DNA of 6,221 bases, from positions 1 through 6,221 of the forward strand of contig CAMMGP010000081.1 of assembly GCA_946496415.1 (NCBI GenBank), given 5' to 3'. Every line of letters begins with the position of its first letter. The first letter of the stretch is position 1. A program made the position numbers and the translations under genes. This document shows, in pieces, positions 1 to 5,284 of this stretch. The DNA comes from an uncultured Clostridia bacterium (GTDB lineage: Bacteria; Bacillota; Clostridia; Christensenellales; Aristaeellaceae). The notes beneath the pieces are model-generated. The model saw only the letters and a program-made list of their open reading frames with translations, had not been told where the DNA came from and made no database searches.

Positions 1-7
1 CCCAACG

Positions 8-47
8 CCGCAGGCGGCAGGCCCCTGCTCGTGGGCCTGCCGCCGTC
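8..47. repeat. Hairpin repeat element, copy 1 (conserved loop and flanks)
   Basis: On the + strand the unit is CCGCA (8-12), stem arm GGCGGCAGGCCC (13-24), loop CTGCTCGT (25-32), perfectly complementary arm (33-44) and GTC (45-47). All 12 pairs are Watson-Crick. The loop and both flanks are identical in the second copy at 78-119, while the stem sequence differs. It lies downstream of the kinase gene. Read on the minus strand, as a 3' extension of that transcript would be, the loop is ACGAGCAG. No T-tract follows on either strand, so it is not a standard intrinsic terminator. I do not recognise the family; it could be a structured RNA, a REP-like mobile repeat or a protein-binding hairpin. Confidence 0.8.
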
Positions 48-77
48 TACTCGCTCCACCGCCCCAACCGGACCGAA

Positions 78-119
78 CCGCAGCACGCCCGCCCCCTGCT
101 CGTGGGGCGGGCGTGCGTC
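78..119. repeat. Hairpin repeat element, copy 2 (conserved loop and flanks)
   Basis: The + strand unit is CCGCA (78-82), arm GCACGCCCGCCCC (83-95), loop CTGCTCGT (96-103), perfectly complementary arm (104-116) and GTC (117-119). The stem has 13 Watson-Crick pairs. Its stem differs in sequence and length from copy 1, yet loop and flanks match exactly, so the differences are compensated across the stem. It begins about 32 bases past the kinase stop codon on the minus strand. No T-run follows, which argues against an ordinary terminator, although a role in 3'-end protection of the kinase mRNA is possible. Confidence 0.8.
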
Positions 120-150
120 AACACGGAGCCGAAGGCGCTGGCTTCCGATA

Positions 151-1671
151 CTATCGGACGGCGGCTTCCTCGGCGGCGAGGCCGGAGACGTAGTTTTGCA
201 GGTACGCCTCAAAGCCCTTCACGTCCTCGGGGTCAGGCGCGAGCGTCGAACCCTTGGCGCCGGCGAACACCTTGTTGTTCAGGTAATCGCCCAGGCTCTC
301 GCCCGCCTCGCGGCAGATCATGTAGGAGGCCAGCAGCGCCATGCCGTAGGGGCCGCCCTCGCCGGCGGTCTCCATGCAGGTGACCGGCGCCTTGCAGGCC
401 GCGGCCATGTAGCGCTGCGCCACGCCCGGGGTCTTGAACAGGCCGCCGTGGCCGGTCAGGGAGTCGATGGCCACGTTCTCCTTGTGGAGGATCTCCATGC
501 CGATGCACATGGTGGCCATGGCGCCGTAGATCTGCGAACGCATGAAGTTGGCCAGCGTGAAAGCGCTGTCCGGACGGCGCATCACCAGGGGACGGCCGGA
601 ATCGAGGTGGGTGATGCTCTCGCCGGCCATGTAGTTGTAGACCAGCACGCCGTCGCAATCGCTCGCGCCCTCGAGGCTCTTTTTGTACAGGGCGGTATAG
701 AGATCGCCAGCGGAGACCTTGGCCCCGAACAGCTCCAGCGTCTCGCGCAGCATGCCCACCCAGGCGTTGATGTCGTTGGTGCAGTTGTTGCAGTGCACCA
801 TGGCGGCGGGCGCGCCGGCGGGCGTGGCTACGATGTCGATCTCCGGGTAGATGTTCCTGAGCGGATGATCGAGTACCACCATGGCGAAGATGGACGTGCC
901 GGCAGAGACATTGCCCGTGCGCGGGGAGACGGCGTTGGTGGCGGTCATGCCCGTGCCCACGTCGCCCTCAGCGGGCGCGAAGGGCACGCCTTCCTTGAGC
1001 TGGCCGTTCAAAAGTGCCGCGCCTTCTTTGGTGAGGCTGCCGGCGTTCTCGCCCGCCATCAGCGGCTTGGGCAGTACATCGCGGATCTTCCAGGGCAGGC
1101 CGCGCGGGGCGATGAGGGCGTCGAACTTGTCAAGCATGCCCTCGTCGTAGGCGCCGGTCTTGTCGTCGATAGGGAACATGCCCGAGGCCTCGCCCACGCC
1201 CACGGCGTTGACACCGGTGAGCGCGTGATGGATGTAGCCGGCCAGCGTGGTGATGTGGGCGATGCGGGAGACGTGCTCCTCGCCGTTGAGAATGGCCTGA
1301 TACAGGTGCGCGATGCTCCAGCGCTGGGGAATATTGAAGCCGAACAGATCGGTCAGCTCGCCCACCGCCTGCGCGGTCATGGTGTTCTGCCAGGTGCGGA
1401 AGGGCGCGAGCAGGTTCCAGTCCTTGTCAAAGGCCAGATAGCCGTGCATCATGCCGGAAACGCCCGCGGCGGCCACGTCCTCAAGGCCCTCCACGCCGCT
1501 AAGCGCCGCGTTCAGGCCCTTCCAGGCCTCCTCCAGAGGATACGTCCAAACGCCGTTTTCAAAGCTGCTTTTCCAGGTGTAGTCTCCGGAAGACACGGTG
1601 GCGAACGTCTCGTCGATCAGCACGGCCTTGATGCGCGTGGAGCCGAACTCCAGTCCCAAAAATTTCTTCAT
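151..1671 (-). CDS. FGGY-family carbohydrate kinase, probable L-ribulokinase
   Basis: This 506-residue cytoplasmic kinase would use ATP to phosphorylate the ketopentose made by the upstream gene (L-ribulose to L-ribulose 5-phosphate). It shows the two-lobed FGGY pattern. The N-terminal phosphate-binding motif is GLEFGSTRIK (6-15), with Glu8 where most FGGY kinases have Asp. GMMHG (73-77) and RTWQN (92-96) sit in the sugar-binding lobe. GDVGTGM (236-242) carries the probable catalytic base Asp237. The second ATP site is GNVSAGTS (253-260), followed by LTGHGG (405-410) and GEGGPYGMALLA (437-448). The ATG at 1671 is chosen because GGGAGG lies 10 bases upstream; a TTG at 1701 has no such site. 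The gene follows araA by 81 bases and is presumably cotranscribed with it. It does not look like classical AraB. A non-orthologous ribulokinase (AraK) is known in Clostridium, and this may be such an enzyme. A xylulokinase-like activity is the main alternative; the family is certain, the substrate rests on context. Confidence 0.92.
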   Translation of the reverse strand: MKKFLGLEFGSTRIKAVLIDETFATVSSGDYTWKSSFENGVWTYPLEEAWKGLNAALSGVEGLEDVAAAGVSGMMHGYLAFDKDWNLLAPFRTWQNTMTAQAVGELTDLFGFNIPQRWSIAHLYQAILNGEEHVSRIAHITTLAGYIHHALTGVNAVGVGEASGMFPIDDKTGAYDEGMLDKFDALIAPRGLPWKIRDVLPKPLMAGENAGSLTKEGAALLNGQLKEGVPFAPAEGDVGTGMTATNAVSPRTGNVSAGTSIFAMVVLDHPLRNIYPEIDIVATPAGAPAAMVHCNNCTNDINAWVGMLRETLELFGAKVSAGDLYTALYKKSLEGASDCDGVLVYNYMAGESITHLDSGRPLVMRRPDSAFTLANFMRSQIYGAMATMCIGMEILHKENVAIDSLTGHGGLFKTPGVAQRYMAAACKAPVTCMETAGEGGPYGMALLASYMICREAGESLGDYLNNKVFAGAKGSTLAPDPEDVKGFEAYLQNYVSGLAAEEAAVR

Positions 1672-1681
1672 AAAGCGTTTT

Positions 1682-1687
1682 CCTCCC
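1682..1687 (-). promoter_or_regulatory. Ribosome binding site of the kinase gene
   Basis: The minus strand reads GGGAGG, then ten bases, then ATG at 1671. This fixes the start of the kinase and excludes the in-frame TTG at 1701. Confidence 0.8.
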
Positions 1688-1713
1688 GTTTTGATGTGCA
1701 AAAACGACGCGCG

Positions 1714-1743
1714 GCGCCGGCGGGCAGTGTCTGCCGCCGGCGC
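1714..1743 (-). other. GC-rich intercistronic hairpin between araA and the kinase gene
   Basis: Arms at 1714-1727 and 1731-1743 pair over 13 bp with a single bulged base and a three-base loop. On the minus strand a run of five T (1700-1704 region) follows only after about nine further bases, so the structure resembles a terminator with a displaced U-tract. It sits just past the araA stop codon. It may cause partial termination or protect the araA message from 3' decay, giving less kinase than isomerase. The hairpin is seen in the sequence; the role is inferred. Confidence 0.6.
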
Positions 1744-1752
1744 GCGGGCAAT

Positions 1753-3246
1753 TTAGCGATAGAACGCCTGACCCAGCATCAGATCGCGCTTGAGCGAGCG
1801 GATGGTGGTGTCCTTGTCGATGAACACGGCCTCGATGCCCATGGCGGCAGCCCAGTCGCCCATCTGCTCGGCGGTGAGGTCGTAGGTGAAGGCGGTGTGG
1901 TGCGCGCCGCCGGCGTAGATCCAGGCTTCCACGCCCGTCTCAAAGTCCGGCATCGGCCGCCAGAAGTTGGTGGCCACGGGCAGCTTGGGCATGGGCTTTT
2001 CGTTCTTGATGCACTCCACATCGTTGATGATGAGGCGGAAGCGCGTGCCCAGGTCGATCAGCGAGGTGGCGATGCCGCGCCCGGTCTTGGAGGTGAACAC
2101 CAGACGCGCCGGATCTTCGCGGTCGCCCATGGACAAAGGCAGGCAGCGGATGGCGATGCGGCCCTCGGCGATGGAGGGGCAGATCTCCAGCATGTGGGCC
2201 TGCAAGATGCCCTTCTTGCCAGGCACGAGGTTGTAGGTGTAGTCCTCGAGCATGGAGGTGCCCTTGGCGTCCTTCATGCCGGCGGTCATCAGCTTCATCA
2301 CGCGCACCATGCCGGCGGTCTTCCAGTCGCCCTCGGCGCCGAAGCCGTAGCCCTTTTCCTCCAGGCGCTGGATGGCCAGGCCCGGAAGCTGCTTGAGCGC
2401 GCCCAGGTCGCCAAAGTGGGTGACGATGGCATGGTAGTCCTTTTCCACCATGAAGCGCTCAAAGCCCAGTTCGATCTGCGCCTGCACGGCCACATGGCGG
2501 CGGAATTCCTTTTCGTCGCGGCCGTCGAGGAGTATGTCGTACATGTTGTAGTACTCGTCCACCAGCGCGTCGGTGTCCGCCTGGCTGACGGCGGCGACGT
2601 ACTCGGCGATCTCGTTGACCGGATAGGCGTCCACGGTCCAGCCCAGCTTGATCTGCGCCTCGACCTTGTCGCCCTCGGTGACGGCCACGTTGCGCATGTT
2701 GTCCGCCACGCGCAGTATGCGCACATTGCGGCTCTCCACCAGGCCGATGGCCGTGCGCATCCAGGAGGCGATGCGCTCCTGCACGCGCGCGTCGCTCCAA
2801 TGGCCGGCGACAACCTTGCGCTCGATGCCCATGCGGGTGACGATGTGGCCGTACTCGCGGTCTCCGTGCGCGGACTGGTTTTCGTTCATGAAGTCCATGT
2901 CGATGGTGTCGTAGGGAATCTCCTCGTTGAACTGCGTGTGCAGGTGCAGAAGCGGCTTGCGGTACTCGCGCAGGCCGGCGATCCAACTCTTGGCCGGGGA
3001 GAAGGTGTGCATCCAGGTGATGACGCCGGCGCAGTCGGGATCGGCGTTGGCCTCGTTGAAGGTCTGGCGGATGAGCGCGTCGGTGATCAGCGTCGGCTTC
3101 CAGACCAATTCATAGGGGAGTTTGCCCGAGGCGTTGAGCTTTTCGACGATGATCTTGGAATGCTCGGCGACATGGGCCAGGCATTCGTCGCCGTAGAGAT
3201 CCTGCGAGCCGGTGAGGAACCAGAACTTGTACGCTTTTTGCAGCAT
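1753..3246 (-). CDS. araA: L-arabinose isomerase
   Basis: This 497-residue cytoplasmic enzyme converts L-arabinose to L-ribulose, the first step of the bacterial isomerase pathway; the family uses Mn2+. Length matches the roughly 500-residue family norm. The N-terminus has the characteristic FWFLTGSQDLYG (8-19). The metal-binding and catalytic residues are all present: Glu305 in GFGAEGDWKT, Glu334 in LEDYTY, His351 in AHMLEICP and His450 in GGAHHTAF, nearly the same numbering as the E. coli enzyme. The ATG at 3246 is preceded at nine bases by AGGAGG. The ATG at 3255 directly abuts that site, and longer forms run through the promoter. The gene is first in a unit with the downstream FGGY kinase and is preceded by its own promoter and a likely AraR operator. 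It appears intact. Confidence 0.98.
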   Translation of the reverse strand: MLQKAYKFWFLTGSQDLYGDECLAHVAEHSKIIVEKLNASGKLPYELVWKPTLITDALIRQTFNEANADPDCAGVITWMHTFSPAKSWIAGLREYRKPLLHLHTQFNEEIPYDTIDMDFMNENQSAHGDREYGHIVTRMGIERKVVAGHWSDARVQERIASWMRTAIGLVESRNVRILRVADNMRNVAVTEGDKVEAQIKLGWTVDAYPVNEIAEYVAAVSQADTDALVDEYYNMYDILLDGRDEKEFRRHVAVQAQIELGFERFMVEKDYHAIVTHFGDLGALKQLPGLAIQRLEEKGYGFGAEGDWKTAGMVRVMKLMTAGMKDAKGTSMLEDYTYNLVPGKKGILQAHMLEICPSIAEGRIAIRCLPLSMGDREDPARLVFTSKTGRGIATSLIDLGTRFRLIINDVECIKNEKPMPKLPVATNFWRPMPDFETGVEAWIYAGGAHHTAFTYDLTAEQMGDWAAAMGIEAVFIDKDTTIRSLKRDLMLGQAFYR

Positions 3247-3255
3247 GAGCAACAT

Positions 3256-3261
3256 CCTCCT
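3256..3261 (-). promoter_or_regulatory. Ribosome binding site of araA
   Basis: The minus strand reads AGGAGG followed by nine bases and the ATG at 3246. The in-frame ATG at 3255 touches this element with no spacing, so it is unlikely to be used. This decides the araA start. Confidence 0.85.
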
Positions 3262-3303
3262 GTTTCGTGGTCGTGAAAAATTCGTTAGCTTCCCGCTGAA
3301 ACA

Positions 3304-3333
3304 AGCATACAACTTGTACACCCTGCCTGACAA
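3304..3333 (-). promoter_or_regulatory. Promoter of araA
   Basis: On the minus strand a -35 box TTGTCA (3328-3333, five of six matches to TTGACA) is separated by 18 bases from a -10 box TATGCT (3304-3309, four of six). An A-rich tract (AAAAATGAAAAAAA) lies just upstream and could act as an UP element. Transcription would begin near 3297, leaving a leader of about 50 nt before the araA ATG. Both boxes touch the inverted repeat at 3309-3338, so repressor binding there would block RNA polymerase. Confidence 0.7.
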
Positions 3334-3338
3334 GTTGT
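3309..3338. promoter_or_regulatory. Probable AraR operator overlapping the araA promoter
   Basis: Perfect 9-bp arms ACAACTTGT (3309-3317) and ACAAGTTGT (3330-3338) are separated by 12 bases, a centre-to-centre distance of 21 bp or about two helical turns. The ACTTGTAC core resembles the AraR boxes of Bacillus subtilis, recalled as ACTTGTACGTACAAGT-like. The left arm continues as TACA, giving it some internal dyad symmetry. The right arm covers most of the -35 box and the left arm abuts the -10 box. The adjacent araR gene supplies the likely ligand-responsive repressor, released by L-arabinose. The repeat is directly visible; the binding protein is inferred. Confidence 0.75.
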
Positions 3339-3346
3339 TTTTTTCA

Positions 3347-3370
3347 TTTTTGCGCGAAAAGTCGCAAAAA
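3347..3370. repeat. Inverted repeat TTTTTGCG/CGCAAAAA upstream of araA promoter
   Basis: Perfect 8-bp arms at 3347-3354 and 3363-3370 flank an 8-base spacer. The dyad centre is about 60 bp upstream of the expected araA start site. It could be a second regulator site, an UP-like element, or part of the 3' end of the araR transcript, because its T-rich arm is also the T-tract of the possible araR terminator. I cannot tell these apart from sequence alone. Confidence 0.45.
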
Positions 3371-3409
3371 ACGCGCGGTGCGCCGGGCAAGGGGACGGTT
3401 TTGCGCGCG
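3366..3409 (-). terminator. Weak candidate terminator of araR
   Basis: On the minus strand two CGCGCG arms (3404-3409 and 3372-3377) can pair around a 26-base loop and are followed directly by six T (3366-3371). The T-run is convincing, the stem is short and the loop long, so termination may be incomplete and some araR transcripts may read into araA. It lies about 45 bases beyond the araR stop codon. Confidence 0.45.
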
Positions 3410-3453
3410 GAAAGGGCACGGAGAGCCGCGCGGGGCGCTTGTTTGCCGGGGCG

Positions 3454-4527
3454 CTACTTCCGCGCCGCCGTGGAACCGCGCGCGATCAGTTCCGGCTGGA
3501 GGATGACGTGCGTCTCCACGCGTTCGCCGGCAATGAGGGCAAGCAGCAGGCGCGCCGCCGCGCGGCCCAGTTCCTCGTGGGGATGGGAGACGGTGGTCAG
3601 GCCCATCTTGAAGTTCTCCGCCAAGAGGGAATTGTCGTAACCGGTGACGGAGACGTCCTCCGGCACGCGCAGGCCCTCGGCCTCCAAGGCGCGGATGACG
3701 CTGACGGCGATCTCGTCGTTGTAGCAGACTACAGCGTCCATCCCGCCGCGCCGCGAGAGCACTGCTGCGCCCGCCGCCGGGGCCACGGTGCGATCCTCCG
3801 TGTGGTACCAGAGCACGCGGTCGGGGTCATAGAGCACGCCCGCCTCCTGCAGGGCGCGCACATAGCCGCGGTGGCGCTCCACGCCCTGCGTGTCGTCGGC
3901 CTTGAAGATGCCGGCGATGCGGCGATGGCCGAGAGAGAGCAGATGCTTTGTGATGAGATAGCCGCCGCCGGCGTCGTCCAGCAGCACGTAGGGCCGGTCG
4001 CGCATGCTCTCAAAGCAGCCCTGAATAAATACATAGGGGATGCCGCGCGCGTCAAAGCGCTCGTACAGGGCGGCGTGGCGGCAGAAGATCTGGCTTTTGC
4101 TCGGCTCGATGATGAGGCCGTCGATGGCCTTGTCCGCCAGCTCTTCCAGATAGCGCGCCTCCAGATGGCGGGCGTTGCGCGTGCTCTTTAAGAGGATGCT
4201 GTAGCCGTGCTCGGCCAGTTCCTGATCGATGCCCTGGATGACGCGGGGAAAGATGTAGTCGGCAAGATAGGTGGTGACCACGGCGATGTTCCTGCTGCCG
4301 GGGCGGCTGCGCTCGGCGACGAACGTGCCCCGCCCGTGCTCGGCGCGCAGATAGCCCTGCTCGATGAGCGCGGCGAGGGCCTTGCGCACCGTCTGACGGC
4401 TCACCTGATAGCGCGCGGCCAGTTCGTTCTCCGATTCGATGCGCTCGCCCGGCCGGTGCCGGCCCGCGAGGATCGCCGCGCGCACCTCGCCGGCGATGCG
4501 CTCGGATTTGCGCCCGTATCCGTCCAT
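3454..4527 (-). CDS. araR: Arabinose-responsive transcriptional repressor, GntR/LacI chimeric type
   Basis: This 357-residue cytoplasmic regulator has the AraR layout: a GntR-type winged helix-turn-helix at the N-terminus joined to a LacI/GalR-type sugar-binding domain. The DNA-binding part spans about residues 5-72, with PGERIESENELAARYQVSRQ around 26-45 and the wing at LRAEHGRGTFV (60-70). The sensor domain starts at NIAVVTTYLADYIFP (80-94) and includes GLII (137-140), a VLLDDAGGGY segment (181-190), LGHRRIAGI (199-207), AVVCYNDEIA (265-274), VSVTGYDNS (292-300) and the C-terminal LTTVSHPHEELG (310-321). The ATG at 4527 lies seven bases from AAAGGAGG; a GTG at 4533 is too close to it. The neighbour araA carries an inverted repeat over its promoter, the expected target. 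In characterised AraR proteins L-arabinose releases DNA. Effector and target are inferred from domain type and context. Confidence 0.88.
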   Translation of the reverse strand: MDGYGRKSERIAGEVRAAILAGRHRPGERIESENELAARYQVSRQTVRKALAALIEQGYLRAEHGRGTFVAERSRPGSRNIAVVTTYLADYIFPRVIQGIDQELAEHGYSILLKSTRNARHLEARYLEELADKAIDGLIIEPSKSQIFCRHAALYERFDARGIPYVFIQGCFESMRDRPYVLLDDAGGGYLITKHLLSLGHRRIAGIFKADDTQGVERHRGYVRALQEAGVLYDPDRVLWYHTEDRTVAPAAGAAVLSRRGGMDAVVCYNDEIAVSVIRALEAEGLRVPEDVSVTGYDNSLLAENFKMGLTTVSHPHEELGRAAARLLLALIAGERVETHVILQPELIARGSTAARK

Positions 4528-4534
4528 GCCCACG

Positions 4535-4542
4535 CCTCCTTT
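4535..4542 (-). promoter_or_regulatory. Ribosome binding site of araR
   Basis: The minus strand reads AAAGGAGG, then seven bases, then ATG at 4527. The in-frame GTG at 4533 has only one base of spacing, so the ATG is the start. Confidence 0.8.
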
Positions 4543-4553
4543 GTGTCGCTTCT

Positions 4554-4582
4554 ATTATACATGTTCGCGGCGGGAAGGACAA
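4554..4582 (-). promoter_or_regulatory. Promoter of araR
   Basis: The minus strand has TTGTCC (4577-4582, four of six matches to TTGACA), a 17-base spacer and a perfect TATAAT (4554-4559). Transcription would start near 4547, leaving a short leader of about 20 nt. The -35 region contains CTTGTC (4578-4583), a partial match to the operator half-site ahead of araA. This might allow weak autoregulation, but no second arm is seen. Confidence 0.75.
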
Positions 4583-4592
4583 GGAAAAACGC

Positions 4593-4626
4593 AAAAAACG
4601 CCCCGCGACCATGTGGCCGCGGGGCG
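4593..4626 (-). terminator. Intrinsic terminator of the transporter-SDR unit
   Basis: On the minus strand a 12-bp stem (4615-4626 with 4599-4610, one G-U pair) closes a four-base ACAT loop and is followed by a run of six T (4593-4598), with a further T5 shortly after. It starts five bases beyond the dehydrogenase stop codon and separates that unit from araR. The araR -35 box begins about ten bases past its T-tract. Confidence 0.93.
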
Positions 4627-4630
4627 CGCG

Positions 4631-5284
4631 TCAGTCCTTCCAGATAAAGCGGCGGAGGATGGATTCGCCGCCGTCCACCACGATGCTCTGCCCGGTGCAG
4701 AAGCGGTTTTCCACGGTGAGGAAATACGCCCACTCGGCGATCTCTTCCGGCGACGCCCAGCGCTTGAGGGGCGTCTCGTCCATGATCTGCGCCCACAGCG
4801 CTTCGTCCTCGATGACGGGGCGGTTGAGCGGCGTCAGCACCCCGCCGGGGTCGAGGCTGTTGCAGATCGCGCCCCACTTGGCCACGCGCAGGGCCACGTT
4901 CTTGGTATAGGCCACCACGCCGCCCTTGCTGGCGCTGTATTCGGGAAACTCGGAGCCTGTGTGGCCGCTGGCCGAGCCGATGTGGAGGATGGCGCGGATG
5001 CCCTCGCGCACGCCGTACTTCTCCGTGACGCGGATGAGCGCCTTGAGGTTTGTGTCGATGTCGTCCTCGTTCTGCGTGCCGGCGCAGTTGATGAGTATGT
5101 CGATGTCTTCCAGCGGCGGCAGCGCCGCCTCGTCGCGGATGTCCAACCGATAATGCACATAGCGCGGGTGCTCGATAGCCGCCGCTTCTCGGTCGATGCC
5201 TGTTACATTGTAACCCGCATCCAGAAAGCGCCGCGCGATGGCGCTGCCGATGCCGCCGGACGCGCCGGTGATCAGTGCGTTCAT
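4631..5284 (-). CDS. Short-chain dehydrogenase/reductase (SDR), compact, likely NAD-dependent
   Basis: This 217-residue Rossmann-fold oxidoreductase has all classical SDR marks: TGASGGIG (6-13) for dinucleotide binding, Asp31 after the second strand (VTGIDR), which favours NAD over NADP, LDIRD (47-51), INCAG (65-69) in the NNAG position, Asn79, Ser104 (HIGSASG), and the catalytic Tyr116-Lys120 in YSASK. PGGVLTPL (146-153) and the C-terminal TGQSIVVDGG (197-206) also fit. At 217 residues it is shorter than the usual 250, mainly because the stretch between NCAG and Asn79 is about 10 residues rather than 25-30. The ATG overlaps the transporter stop codon (ATGA), with GGGAGG eight bases upstream inside that gene, so translation is probably coupled. 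Substrate is unknown. Generic annotation as a 3-oxoacyl-ACP reductase would be possible but is not supported by context. Confidence 0.93.
   Translation of the reverse strand: MNALITGASGGIGSAIARRFLDAGYNVTGIDREAAAIEHPRYVHYRLDIRDEAALPPLEDIDILINCAGTQNEDDIDTNLKALIRVTEKYGVREGIRAILHIGSASGHTGSEFPEYSASKGGVVAYTKNVALRVAKWGAICNSLDPGGVLTPLNRPVIEDEALWAQIMDETPLKRWASPEEIAEWAYFLTVENRFCTGQSIVVDGGESILRRFIWKD

Noticed and set aside
83..116. Intrinsic terminator of the kinase transcript
   Set aside because: The stem is strong but no T-run follows on the minus strand, and the loop is conserved with the second copy, which terminators do not require.
8..119. CRISPR array from the two left-end repeats
   Set aside because: Only two units are seen, their stems differ in sequence, and the 30-base gap between units does not make identical direct repeats with spacers.
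1669..1686. CcpA-type cre site near the kinase start (AGGAAAACGCTTTAT)
   Set aside because: It has two mismatches to the consensus, including conserved outer bases, and is mostly ribosome binding site. The transporter start has a similar AGGAAAACGC, so this is start-site sequence.
31..3276. Open frame of 1081 codons on the + strand
   Set aside because: It lies antisense to araA and the kinase, whose family motifs are unmistakable. The translation is low-complexity, rich in H, A, G and V, as expected from antisense of GC-rich genes.
3247..3390. N-terminally extended araA
   Set aside because: The extension would run through the promoter and operator and ribosome binding site, and it has no family similarity.
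4528..4533. GTG at 4533 as araR start
   Set aside because: It lies one base from the GGAGG element; the ATG at 4527 has normal seven-base spacing.
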